Assembly (NCBI RefSeq): GCF_006716315.1
Contig: NZ_VFOV01000001.1
Span: forward strand, 3,984,501-4,048,500
Length of the DNA stretch: 64,000 nucleotides
Reading direction: 5' to 3'
Origin: Nocardioides albertanoniae
GTDB taxonomy: Bacteria > Actinomycetota > Actinomycetes > Propionibacteriales > Nocardioidaceae
The number at the start of each line of letters is the position of its first letter. Position 1 is the stretch's first letter. The translations under genes and the position numbers were made by a program. The notes beneath the pieces were generated by a model. That model searched no databases, had not been told where the DNA came from, and was given only the letters and a program-made list of their open reading frames with translations. This document shows positions 22,542-30,707 of this stretch, one piece after another.

Positions 22542-23627
22542 TTGGCTGTCTCGAGGTCTCTCCTCCTCGGCATCTCCGCGGCTGTCACCGTGGCCGCGCT
22601 CGGCGCGACGTACGCCGCGACCCAGCGCCCCGCCGAGAACAGCGCGCCTCGAGCCGAGCGGACCTACGGCGAGCTGCCGCCCGACGACTTCGGCGGCCCG
22701 GCGACCGCGCTCGCCTCCCCGTACGCCTCGACCAGGCCCTCCGCCAGCCCCGAGCCGAAGAAGCGACCCACGAGGCCTGCGGACCAGAACCCCAGCGGTG
22801 GTCCGGCCGAGCCGGAGAAGGCCCCCACCCAGGCCGGTCCACCGCCCGCGGACGGGTTCCCTGGGCCGGACAGCACCGGCGTACCCGCCGGCAAGAAGCT
22901 GCGCGTCCACCGCGGCGACCTGATCATCAGGTCCGCGGGCAAGGTGGTCGACGGCCTGGAGGTGCATGGCAGGATCAACGTCGAGGCGCCGAACGTGACC
23001 ATCCGCAGCACCCGGGTGATCGTGCCGACCGGCTCCGAGGTCGCCGGGATCTCGAACAACAACGACAGTGGCGCGGGGATGGTGGTCCGCAACGTCGAGG
23101 TGCTGGCCGCGAGCGCCGCGCCGGGTGTCAACGGCGTGGTCGGCCGCGACTTCACGCTGGAAGCCTCCGAGATCCATCACGTCACCGACCAGGTCCACAT
23201 CACCGGCGCCAACGTGACCGTGCGCGACAACTGGTTTCACGACAACTACCACTTCGAGAACGACCCCCACCAGGGCGGCGGTGCCTCCCACGACGACTCG
23301 ATCCAGATCATCGGCGGGGGCAACATCACGATCGCGGGCAATCGCTTCACCGGCGCCTACAACGCCGGCGTGCAGATCACCCAGAGCATCAGCGACGTCA
23401 ACGGGGTCACGATCCGCGACAATCTCCTCGGCGGCGGCGGCTGCACCGTCAACATCGCCGAGAAGGGCCGCGGCCCGGTCGGCGGCATCGACATCCGCAG
23501 CAACCGGTTCCTCAGCGACCAGCGCATCGACGGCTGCGCGATCATCCACCCGTCCTCCACCAAGGTCGCCCACTCCGGCAACGTCTGGCACGACTCCGGT
23601 CGAGCGGTCGCGCTCAGCCGCGGTTGA
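22542..23627 (+). CDS. secreted right-handed parallel beta-helix protein
   Basis: A 361-residue exported protein. The TTG at 22542 is preceded by AGGAAGG at 8 bases and begins MAVSRSLLLGISAAVTVAALGATYA, a signal peptide or anchor. A Pro/Ser-rich linker spans about 30-115. The rest has regular short strands with Asn ladders (LIIRSAGKVVDGLEVHGRINVEAPNVTIRSTRV, ITGANVTVRDNWFHDNYH, GGGNITIAGNRF, VNGVTIRDNLLGGGG), the pattern of pectate-lyase-like beta-helices. Catalytic residues cannot be assigned, so lyase, epimerase or pure binding are all possible. It lies between EPS genes, is divergent from the beta-propeller gene, and overlaps the convergent flippase gene by 14 bases. Confidence 0.82.
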   Translation: MAVSRSLLLGISAAVTVAALGATYAATQRPAENSAPRAERTYGELPPDDFGGPATALASPYASTRPSASPEPKKRPTRPADQNPSGGPAEPEKAPTQAGPPPADGFPGPDSTGVPAGKKLRVHRGDLIIRSAGKVVDGLEVHGRINVEAPNVTIRSTRVIVPTGSEVAGISNNNDSGAGMVVRNVEVLAASAAPGVNGVVGRDFTLEASEIHHVTDQVHITGANVTVRDNWFHDNYHFENDPHQGGGASHDDSIQIIGGGNITIAGNRFTGAYNAGVQITQSISDVNGVTIRDNLLGGGGCTVNIAEKGRGPVGGIDIRSNRFLSDQRIDGCAIIHPSSTKVAHSGNVWHDSGRAVALSRG

Positions 23628-25098
23628 TCTTCTGACGCAGCGCGCCCCGCACGGTCACCACCAGCGACCTCACGTCGCGGCGGACCGGAGGAACGACCAG
23701 AAGAAGCGCGTACGCAGCGGCCCCGGCAGCCGCACAGGCCGGCACCGTCACCGCCGGGTGCTGGCCGTGGAGGACCTGGGCGGTGGCGTACGCACTGACC
23801 GCGACCGCCGCCGCGACCAGCAGGATGCGGGCCGCACCGAGGTAGAGGGGACCGACCCGGAGCTGGGTGCGACGGGAGATCCACCACAGGGACAACGGCC
23901 ACTCCAGGAGGTGGGCGGCCGCGAAGCCGGCAGCGACACCCGTGATCCCGTAGCGCACTCCGACGAGCACACAGACGACCTTCAGGGCTGAGGCGACCAG
24001 GGTGTAGTGGCGCAGCTCGGTGATCAGGCCGTGGGCGAGGTAGACCCAGTAGCCGACGTAGGCCAACGTCTGGAAGAGGCCGGCACAGGCGAGCAGCGCG
24101 AAGACGCCGGCGACGTCCCAGCCCGGGCCGAGGAAGAGCGCGCAGACCGGTGCCGCGGCGCCCGCGACCAGCCCGAGCCCGGCCCCCAGGCTGTAGCCGA
24201 GCGCGACCTGGCCGCGCTCCACGAACCGCTGGGTCAGTGCCGGGTTGTCGCGGATCCGGCTCAGCACCGGCAGCGCCACCGTCGTGGTCGGATTGCGCAG
24301 CTGGCCCAGCGGGGTCATCAACAGCTGCCACGCGCGGTTGTAGGTGCCGAGCGAGTGGGCGCCCAGGCGGGTGCCGATGAGCACGGAGTCGATGTTGTTG
24401 GCGGCATAGTTGATCAGCTGCGTACCCGCCAACGACCAGCCGAAACGCAAGAACCCGGACATCTCCACGCCGCGGCGTGGTCGGCCCGGGAGCCAGCCGG
24501 CGAATGCCCCGGCGAGGGCGAGGGCGACCGCGCCCTGGACGAGCTGCTGGACGACCAGGGCCCAGTAGCCGGCGCCGTTGGCCGCCGCGTACGCCGCGAT
24601 CCCGAGCGCCACCAGCGGCGCCGCCACCTCGGCTGCCGCGAGCCGGGTGAAGAGCAGCCGGCGGGTGAGGTCGGCGCGATATTGCGCGGCCATGCCGTTG
24701 AGTACGAACATCCCTGCCATCGCGGCGGTCAGGGCCGTCAGGGCGGGCTCGTCGTAGAGGGCTGCGACGAGCGGAGCGGCCGCGATGGCGACGAGCGCGA
24801 GGCCGAGGCCGAGCGCGGTGTTCAGCCACCATAGGTTCGACTGCTGGGCCCGGGTGAGCACCTTCGCCTGGACCGCGGCGGTCGAGAGCCCGAGGTCACG
24901 GAAGATCTCGGCGACCGCGACGACCGCGAGCACCATCGCGACCAGGCCATAGTCGCGCGGCGTGAGCAGCCGGGACAGCACCACGACCGAGGCGACCTGG
25001 ACCAGGATGCGTACGCCCTGGCCGCCGAGCACGATCATCCCGCCACGGGCCGCGCTCCTGCCGAGACCGCTGTGTGTCGTGTCCTTCTCCACACTCAC
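23614..25098 (-). CDS. Wzx-like polysaccharide flippase (MATE/MOP superfamily)
   Basis: A 494-residue integral membrane protein with about 12-14 helices. It should flip undecaprenyl-linked EPS repeat units across the membrane. The N-terminal RSAARGGMIVLGGQGVRILVQVASVVVLSRLLTPRDYGLVAMV and RDLGLSTAAVQ are typical of the WzxC/AmsL/TuaB branch, as is MTPLGQLRNPTTTVALPVLSRIRDNP. The GTG at 25098 overlaps the stop of the preceding GT4 gene (GTGA), so the two are coupled. A second flippase of the same branch is at 47103-48599. The 3' end overlaps the convergent beta-helix gene. Confidence 0.9.
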   Translation of the reverse strand: MSVEKDTTHSGLGRSAARGGMIVLGGQGVRILVQVASVVVLSRLLTPRDYGLVAMVLAVVAVAEIFRDLGLSTAAVQAKVLTRAQQSNLWWLNTALGLGLALVAIAAAPLVAALYDEPALTALTAAMAGMFVLNGMAAQYRADLTRRLLFTRLAAAEVAAPLVALGIAAYAAANGAGYWALVVQQLVQGAVALALAGAFAGWLPGRPRRGVEMSGFLRFGWSLAGTQLINYAANNIDSVLIGTRLGAHSLGTYNRAWQLLMTPLGQLRNPTTTVALPVLSRIRDNPALTQRFVERGQVALGYSLGAGLGLVAGAAAPVCALFLGPGWDVAGVFALLACAGLFQTLAYVGYWVYLAHGLITELRHYTLVASALKVVCVLVGVRYGITGVAAGFAAAHLLEWPLSLWWISRRTQLRVGPLYLGAARILLVAAAVAVSAYATAQVLHGQHPAVTVPACAAAGAAAYALLLVVPPVRRDVRSLVVTVRGALRQKINRG

Positions 25099-26216
25099 CC
25101 GAGGACCTCGGCGGCGATCTCCCGGCGGTAGCGCTCGGCCCCGAAGCGCTCCTCGGCGTCCTTGCGGCCGGCGGTGGCCAGCGATGCGGCCAGGGCAGGG
25201 TCGGCGGCGAGGCGGGCGACCGCCTCGGCCAGCGCTTCCGCGTCCCCGGGCTCGGCGAGCAGACCGGTCTCCCCGTCGCGCACGATCTCGGCGAGCCCCT
25301 GCACGCGGCTGGCGACCAGCGGCCGCTCGGCCAGCAGGGCCTCGACGGCGACGTTGCCGAACGGCTCCACGCGGGATGGCACCAGCACCACGTCGGCCTC
25401 TTCGAGCTCGCGCGCGGGCTCGGCGACATACCCCAGGAAGTCGACGCTCCCCTCCAGATCCTCCTGGCCGGCCCGGTCGCGGAGCTCCTGCTCGAACCAC
25501 TCATAGCCTGCGAAGATCGACCCGCAGACCCGCAACCGCGCGTCGATCCCGCGCCGGCGCAGCTCGGCGAGGGCCTCGAGCGCCACGTCGGTCCCCTTCC
25601 GCGGGGAGAGGCGCCCGACCAGCACCAGCCGCAGCGCCCCCTGCGGGGCTCGGTCGCGTGCCGGAACCAGGGCGGACGGCGCCGGGATCCCGTTGTAGAC
25701 CACCGTCGTACGCCGCGCCAGCACCTTCATCGTGCGCGCGAGCACCTCTCGCGACGCCAGCGAGTTGGCCACCACGCGGGTGGCCAGCAGGAGCGGAGCG
25801 GCCAGGGCCAGGCGTACGGGCCTCGGCTGGTCGTCCTCCGCCTCGTGCACATGGCACACCACCGGCGTCCGGGCAGCCCGGCCGACGAGGATCCACCACG
25901 GGATCGTCACGGTGTTGACCAGCAGCCGCGCCGGGCGCACCCGCCGCCACAACCGTGCCGCGCGCGGCCAGAAGACCATCAGGGCCGCGGCGAGCCGGAC
26001 CAGTCCGGTCGGGCTGAGGAAGGCCTTGCGCAGCACCGGGAACGGCATCACCTCGACCTCGGCGCCCGCGGACTCCAGCAGCGGCACCAACGGCCCGGTC
26101 GCGGGCACGACGACGGTCACCTGCTGCTCCGCCTGGCAGAGCCCACGCACCGTCTCGACCAGCTGGAGGTCAGATCCGTAGACGTCCGGAGACGGGTGAG
26201 CGACCAACAAACGCAT
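25095..26216 (-). CDS. glycosyltransferase family 4
   Basis: A 373-residue GT-B enzyme. The C-terminal donor-binding half is clear: YNGIPAPSALVPARDRAPQGALRLVLVGRLSPRKGTDVALEALAELRRRG, then VDFLGYV, ADVVLVPSRVEPFGNVAVEALLAERPLVASRVQGLAEIVRDGETGLLAEPGDAEAL with the EPFGNVAVEA E-x7-E motif (known retaining GT4 signature). The N-terminal half (LLVAHPSPDVYGSDLQLVETV) binds the acceptor. The ATG at 26216 has no obvious ribosome site. It is the first gene of a unit with the flippase and diverges from the CDP-alcohol phosphotransferase gene. Sugar unknown. Confidence 0.9.
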   Translation of the reverse strand: MRLLVAHPSPDVYGSDLQLVETVRGLCQAEQQVTVVVPATGPLVPLLESAGAEVEVMPFPVLRKAFLSPTGLVRLAAALMVFWPRAARLWRRVRPARLLVNTVTIPWWILVGRAARTPVVCHVHEAEDDQPRPVRLALAAPLLLATRVVANSLASREVLARTMKVLARRTTVVYNGIPAPSALVPARDRAPQGALRLVLVGRLSPRKGTDVALEALAELRRRGIDARLRVCGSIFAGYEWFEQELRDRAGQEDLEGSVDFLGYVAEPARELEEADVVLVPSRVEPFGNVAVEALLAERPLVASRVQGLAEIVRDGETGLLAEPGDAEALAEAVARLAADPALAASLATAGRKDAEERFGAERYRREIAAEVLG

Positions 26217-26374
26217 GATGGGCAAAGGTATGTCACTCGGGCCGGCCGGGCCGAAAGTCCTGGCGATGTCCTACCTAGATCTGGGGATCGGGCAATCTCG
26301 CCGACCTGCGACAATCAACGCTGACCTAAGGTCTCGAAGTCCCTCCCCCACGTATGAGCGAAGCAGGATCCAGC

Positions 26375-27145
26375 ATGGCCGCGACCGGCGCCGAACGCGC
26401 CCCAGGCGGGTTCCGTACGCATCTGGCGGCGCTCGCCAGGGCCCAGAAGCCCTCGCTGAACACCGCGGCCTACGCGCGGCTCGTCAACCGACCCGCCGGC
26501 CGGGTCGCCGCGGCGGCCGCGCACACGATCGGGGCCACCCCGAACCAGGTCACGGCGCTGAGCGCGACCCTCTCGGCCGCCGGGCTCGCCGTGCTCGCGC
26601 TGGTCGATCCGCGCTGGTGGACGGGAGTCGTGGTCGCGGTGCTGCTGGCCGCGGGCTACGCCCTCGACGCCGCCGACGGGCAGCTCGCCCGACTGCGCGG
26701 CGAGGGGTCACGCTCGGGTGAGTGGCTGGACCACACCATCGACTGCTTCAAGACCGCGATCCTACATCTGGCGGTGCTCGTGTCCTGGTATCGCTTCGGT
26801 CCGGCCACCGACGGCTGGCTGCTGGTGCCGCTCGGCTTCGAGGTCGTCGCCGTGGTGACGTACTTCGGACTGATCCTGATGCCGACGCTGCGGCCGGCAC
26901 CCCCGGAGGTCATCTCGACAGGCTCAACCACCGGGGCCCAGGAACACCCGCTGCGCAAGTGGGCGCTGCTGCCGATGGACTACGGCGCCCAGTGCTGGAT
27001 GTTCGTGCTGCTCGGATTCGGGGTGGTCTTCCAGGCGGTGTACGTCCTGGTCTTCGCCTGCAACGCCGCCGCGCTGGCCATCGCACTGCGCAAGTGGTGG
27101 CGTGAGCTGCGCGCGCTCGACGCCTCGCCGCCGGTCTCGTCATGA
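26375..27145 (+). CDS. CDP-alcohol phosphatidyltransferase family membrane protein
   Basis: A 256-residue membrane enzyme with the complete family motif: D-G-Q-L-A-R, eight residues, G-E-W-L-D-H-T-I-D (known D-G-x2-A-R-x8-G-x3-D-x3-D), which binds two metal ions and a CDP-linked donor. Helices follow (AILHLAVLVSWYRF, LLVPLGFEVVAVVTYFGLILMPTL, FVLLGFGVVFQAVYVLVFACNAAALAIAL). The start at 26375 follows CAGGA at 6 bases; an upstream ATG at 26354 lacks one. In an EPS locus it may transfer a phospho-alcohol such as phosphoglycerol or phospho-inositol to a glycan or lipid. Residues EVISTGSTTG are encoded by a copy of the dispersed repeat. It is coupled to the next glycosyltransferase (ATGA). Confidence 0.87.
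   Translation: MAATGAERAPGGFRTHLAALARAQKPSLNTAAYARLVNRPAGRVAAAAAHTIGATPNQVTALSATLSAAGLAVLALVDPRWWTGVVVAVLLAAGYALDAADGQLARLRGEGSRSGEWLDHTIDCFKTAILHLAVLVSWYRFGPATDGWLLVPLGFEVVAVVTYFGLILMPTLRPAPPEVISTGSTTGAQEHPLRKWALLPMDYGAQCWMFVLLGFGVVFQAVYVLVFACNAAALAIALRKWWRELRALDASPPVSS
26909..26934. repeat. dispersed repeat inside the CDP-alcohol phosphotransferase gene
   Basis: GTCATCTCGACAGGCTCAAC followed by CACCGG matches the element TCTCGACAAGCTCGACCACC seen elsewhere in the window. Here it is read in frame as part of EVISTGSTTG in a loop between membrane helices, so the protein apparently tolerates the insertion. Confidence 0.7.
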
Positions 27146-29133
27146 GCGGCCCCGCGACCAACGACCCCCTGACCAGCGATCTCGCGATGAGCGACCTCGC
27201 CAGGCTTGCCGTGGTCGTGGTCAGCTACGGCGACCCGGCATTGCTGGAGCGGCACACGACCCAGGTCGCCGAGGCGCTTCAGCCGGCCCGGGTCGTCGTG
27301 GTCGACAACCACTCCAGCGATGCCAACCGCGACGCGGTCCGTGCTCTGTGCGAGCGCGAGGGCTGGACCGGGGTGTTCCCGGGCACCAACACCGGTTTCG
27401 GCGCGGGCTGCAACCTGGGCGCCGCGGCCGCCCTCGACGCCGGCGCCGAGGTGCTGCTCTTCCTCAACCCTGATGCCACGGTCGACGCCGATTCGGCGCT
27501 ACGTCTCATGGCAGCCGTCGACGCCGAGCCGCTCCTGCTCGCGGGCCCGACGGTGCTCGGCCCCGGCGGCGAGGTCGCGTCCGCGGGGATCGACCTCGAT
27601 CTGAGCACCGGCACGATGCGTCCGTGGCGGCGCCGTGCCCAACGCACCACGGCTCAGCATCCGGAGGAGGACACGCTGCCATGGGTGACCGGGGCCTGCT
27701 TCGCGGTCACCCGTGAGCTGTGGGCACGGCTGGCCGGCTTCGACGAGCGCTACTTCCTCTACTGGGAGGACGTCGACCTGTGCGCGCGGACCCGAGCGTT
27801 CGGCGGACGGGTCGCGGTCGTCGACGGCGCCACGGCGGTCCACTCCGGCGGCGGCACCCAGCGGCCGGAGGGTTCCCGCGCCAAGTCGCCGGCCTACTAC
27901 TACTTCAACATCCGCAACCGTGCCCTCTTCGCCCGGACCTGGCTCAGCGAGGAGCGCGAGCTGGCCTGGCGTCGCGGGGCGGTCGGGGCTGCGTACGAGA
28001 TCTTGATGAGGGGTGGCCGCCGTCAGCTCCTGCACCCGGTGCGGCCAATCTCCGCCGTCGTCCGTGGCCTGCGCGACGGCCGCCGGGACCGGCCGGTCCG
28101 GGTCCTGGAGTCGGTCCGGGAGCTGCGCGCGACGACCAACCCCTACATCGTCCAGCTCGTCGAGACGCTGAGGCGGAGGGACGACACCGAGGTCGCGCTG
28201 TTCGGCTTCGCGCGGGCCGTCGTGGGTCGCTACGACGTCTTCCACGTGCACTGGCCCGAGCTGCTGCTGACGTCGGCACGTACGCCCCTGCGCCGGCTCG
28301 CCCGCCGCCTGCTCACCACCGCGTTCGTCGCGCGGCTCCGGCTGACCCGGACCCCGGTCGTACGCACCTGGCACAACCTCGTCCGACCCGACGGCCTGAC
28401 CCGCTGGGACCATCGGCTCCTCGACGCGCTCGAGCGTCGGACCAGGCACGTCATCCGGCTCACCGACCAGACCGCTCCCCCGCTCGACGTGCCAACCTCG
28501 ACGATCGTCCACGGGCACTATCGGGACTGGTTCGCCTCGGAGGTCTCGACAAGCTCGACCACAGGTTCGACCACTGGATCGACCACCGGATCGACCACCC
28601 GGCAGCCGAGGCGGGTGCTCTACTTCGGTCTGATCAAGCCCTACAAGGGCGTCGAGCAGCTCCTGGAGGCGGTCGCCGACAGCCCGGGGGCAGACCTGGA
28701 CGTACGCCTCGTCGGCTCACCCTCCGACGCCGCCCTCGCCGATCGGGTCCGCGCCGCGGTGGCGGCCGACGCCCGGGTGAGCGCCGAGCTGAGCTATGCC
28801 GATGACGCCACTCTGGCCGCCGAGGTCGGTGCCGCCGAGCTCGTGGTGCTGCCCTACAAGGCGATGCACAACTCCGGCGCGCTGCTGCTGGCGCTCTCCC
28901 TCGACACCCCGGTCCTGGCCCCCGACAACGAGGTCAACCGTCGTCTCGCCGACGAGGTCGGCGCGGGGTGGCTGCACCTCTTCGACGGCACGCTCACCAT
29001 CGAGGACCTGGAGCGAGCGTTGAAGGCGGTCGCCACGAACCCGCCTGCCGCGCGGCCCGACCTCTCGGCGCGGGAGTGGCCTGAGTCGGCGGCGCTCCAC
29101 GCCGCGGCGTTCCGGGCGTCGTTGTATCCGTAG
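27142..29133 (+). CDS. bifunctional glycosyltransferase: GT2 domain fused to a GT-B (GT4-like) domain
   Basis: A 663-residue protein with two apparent transferase domains. Residues about 20-290 are a GT-A fold of the rhamnosyltransferase type (LAVVVVSYGDPALLERH, VVVDNHSSDAN, NTGFGAGCNLGAAAAL, FLNPDATVDADS, WVTGACFAVTRELWARLAGFDERYFLYWEDVDLCAR). Residues about 345-650 look like a GT-B enzyme (VFHVHWPELLL, RTWHNLVRPDG, RRVLYFGLIKPYKGVEQLLEAVAD, ELVVLPYKAMHNSGALLLALSLDTPVLAPDNE), similar to GumI/AmsK-type transferases. Between the GT-B halves is a Ser/Thr repeat (STSSTTGSTTG...) encoded by the dispersed repeat plus 12-base tandem units. The ATG overlaps the upstream stop. A fusion could add two consecutive sugars. 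Confidence 0.85.
   Translation: MSGPATNDPLTSDLAMSDLARLAVVVVSYGDPALLERHTTQVAEALQPARVVVVDNHSSDANRDAVRALCEREGWTGVFPGTNTGFGAGCNLGAAAALDAGAEVLLFLNPDATVDADSALRLMAAVDAEPLLLAGPTVLGPGGEVASAGIDLDLSTGTMRPWRRRAQRTTAQHPEEDTLPWVTGACFAVTRELWARLAGFDERYFLYWEDVDLCARTRAFGGRVAVVDGATAVHSGGGTQRPEGSRAKSPAYYYFNIRNRALFARTWLSEERELAWRRGAVGAAYEILMRGGRRQLLHPVRPISAVVRGLRDGRRDRPVRVLESVRELRATTNPYIVQLVETLRRRDDTEVALFGFARAVVGRYDVFHVHWPELLLTSARTPLRRLARRLLTTAFVARLRLTRTPVVRTWHNLVRPDGLTRWDHRLLDALERRTRHVIRLTDQTAPPLDVPTSTIVHGHYRDWFASEVSTSSTTGSTTGSTTGSTTRQPRRVLYFGLIKPYKGVEQLLEAVADSPGADLDVRLVGSPSDAALADRVRAAVAADARVSAELSYADDATLAAEVGAAELVVLPYKAMHNSGALLLALSLDTPVLAPDNEVNRRLADEVGAGWLHLFDGTLTIEDLERALKAVATNPPAARPDLSAREWPESAALHAAAFRASLYP
28541..28599. 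repeat. dispersed repeat plus 12-base tandem units inside the bifunctional GT gene
   Basis: GGTCTCGACAAGCTCGACCA is followed by three 12-base units of the form GG[T/A]TCGACCAC[T/C]. The reading frame is kept and encodes a Ser/Thr-Gly stretch. The tandem units look like slippage expansion of the repeat's own 3' half. Confidence 0.75.
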
Positions 29134-29503
29134 GTCATCTCGCCGCTCGTTTGCCGCAGCTGACTCAGTCGGGCACAGGGCTCGGGTCCATCGCGGCCGT
29201 GCGCCCAGCGTCACGAGTTCCCCACTGCTCCGAAGAGATCCCCATCGACGCGGATGTTCCCCACGCTCCGGAGCGTGGGGAACCTTCACCGCAGTGGGGA
29301 AGTGTCCCTGCCAGCAGGGAAGCGACGAGTGGGGAGTCGACTGAGCCGGCCGGAACGCTCGTTGGCAATGGGACGGACGGGTTCAGCGAGAGCTGAGACC
29401 GGTCAGTGGTGGGGTCGTCAGGCAGTCAGCCGGGTCGACGGCCCACCCAACCTCGAAGAACCATTCCACGACAGATGCCGAATCTCTTTACTAACCTGAT
29501 CAG
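29134..29503. other. 370-base gap with nested palindrome before the MFS gene
   Basis: No gene is supported here. The gap holds a nested palindrome (29218-29301): the inner part is a perfect 28-bp palindrome at 29256-29283 (half-site GTTCCCCACGCTCC); the outer arms TTCCCCACTGC (29218-29228) and GCAGTGGGGAA (29291-29301) also pair. Near the end, TTTACTAACCT (about 29487-29497) may be the -10 region of a leaderless promoter for the GTG at 29504. Confidence 0.6.
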
Positions 29504-30700
29504 GTGCCCCCAGCCCCAGACCCCGAACGCCCACCGGTCTGGATCTCCATAGCCTCGTTCGTGAGCAGCTTCGACCGGTTCGTCGTGAGCCCGATCCTGG
29601 TCCTCGTCGCAGCGACGTTCGAGGTCTCGGTCGGGCAGGCGGTGGCGATCGCGAGCGGCTACTACCTGGCCTACGGACTCTGTCAGCCGTTGTGGGGCGC
29701 CCTCTCGGACAGGTTCGGTCGGGTGCGGCTGATGCAAGGGGCGCTCGTCGGGGCGGGCATCGCCGGGCTGGTCTCGGCGGCGGCGCCGAACCTGATCACG
29801 CTGGTGGTGGTGCGAGTCGTCGCGGGAGCGTTCTTCGGGGCGATCGTGCCGACGTCGTTGACGTACGTCGGGGACACCGTCTCCGCGACCCACCGGCAGC
29901 GCGCGCTCTCGGATCTGATGGCGGCGATGGCGGTCGGGACGGCGCTGGCCGCAGCGGCGGCGGGGATCACCGGTCAGCTGGCCGGGTGGCGAGTGGTGTT
30001 CGCGGTGCCGGCGGTCGTGGCGCTGGTCAGCGCCTGGGGTCTGCGCGCTCTCGCCGAGCCGCCGCGGAGCGCGACCGGTGGTGTCGCGGCCTCGTTCCGG
30101 GCCGCGCTCAGCAACCGCTGGGTCATCGTGGTCGGCGTGCTCGTCTTCGTCGAGGGCGGCCTGGTGCTCGGCGTCCTCACGCTCCTCGCCCCAGCCTTGC
30201 AGGCCCAGGGTGTCGACGCGGCGCGAGCGGGGCTCGCGGCGGCTGCGTACGGCATCGCGGTGCTGCTCTCCTCACAGGTCCTCAAGGCCCTGACCCGACG
30301 GGTCCCGCGCTGGGCACTGATGGCGATCGGAGGCGTGGCCCTGACCCTCGGGTACGCCATCGCGACGATGAGCGTCTCGGTGCCGACCATCATCGGGATC
30401 GTGGTGACGCTCGGGATCACCTGGGCGTTCCTGCACACCTCGCTCCAGACCTGGGCCACCTCGATCGTCCCCGAGGCGCGCGGCACCGTCGTCGCCTGCT
30501 TCGCCGCCTCCCTGTTCATCGGCAGCTCCGTCGCGGCCGTCGTCGCCGGTCCCGCTGCCGACCACGACCAGTGGCACATCCTCTTCACGGTCTGCGCCAT
30601 CACCGCCGCCGTCCTGACGGTGGCCTGCGTGATCGCCTACCGCGCCTACGCCGCCCGCGAGCCCGAGCCTGCGGCCGCCGGCATCGCCACCGACGTCTAG
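29504..30700 (+). CDS. MFS transporter
   Basis: A 398-residue membrane protein with 12 predicted helices. The loop 2-3 motif GALSDRFGRVRLMQG is the classic MFS motif A (G-x-L-[SA]-D-R-x-G-R-x-x). Motif-B-like RVVAGAFFGAIVPTSLTYVGD and the WRVVFAVPAVVALVSAW helix fit a drug:H+ antiporter or AraJ/YdhP-type efflux carrier of about 400 residues. The GTG start has no ribosome site but a possible -10 lies directly upstream, so a leaderless mRNA is plausible. It interrupts the glycosyltransferase genes. The substrate is unknown and a role in EPS export is not supported by family knowledge. Confidence 0.87.
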   Translation: MPPAPDPERPPVWISIASFVSSFDRFVVSPILVLVAATFEVSVGQAVAIASGYYLAYGLCQPLWGALSDRFGRVRLMQGALVGAGIAGLVSAAAPNLITLVVVRVVAGAFFGAIVPTSLTYVGDTVSATHRQRALSDLMAAMAVGTALAAAAAGITGQLAGWRVVFAVPAVVALVSAWGLRALAEPPRSATGGVAASFRAALSNRWVIVVGVLVFVEGGLVLGVLTLLAPALQAQGVDAARAGLAAAAYGIAVLLSSQVLKALTRRVPRWALMAIGGVALTLGYAIATMSVSVPTIIGIVVTLGITWAFLHTSLQTWATSIVPEARGTVVACFAASLFIGSSVAAVVAGPAADHDQWHILFTVCAITAAVLTVACVIAYRAYAAREPEPAAAGIATDV

Positions 30701-30707
30701 AGCGGCG

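Noticed and set aside
29256..29283. Possible CRISPR repeat (GTTCCCCACGCTCC palindrome resembles type I-E repeats)
   Set aside because: It occurs only once in perfect form, no regularly spaced second copy or cas gene is present, and the surrounding TTCCCCAC half-sites have irregular spacing.
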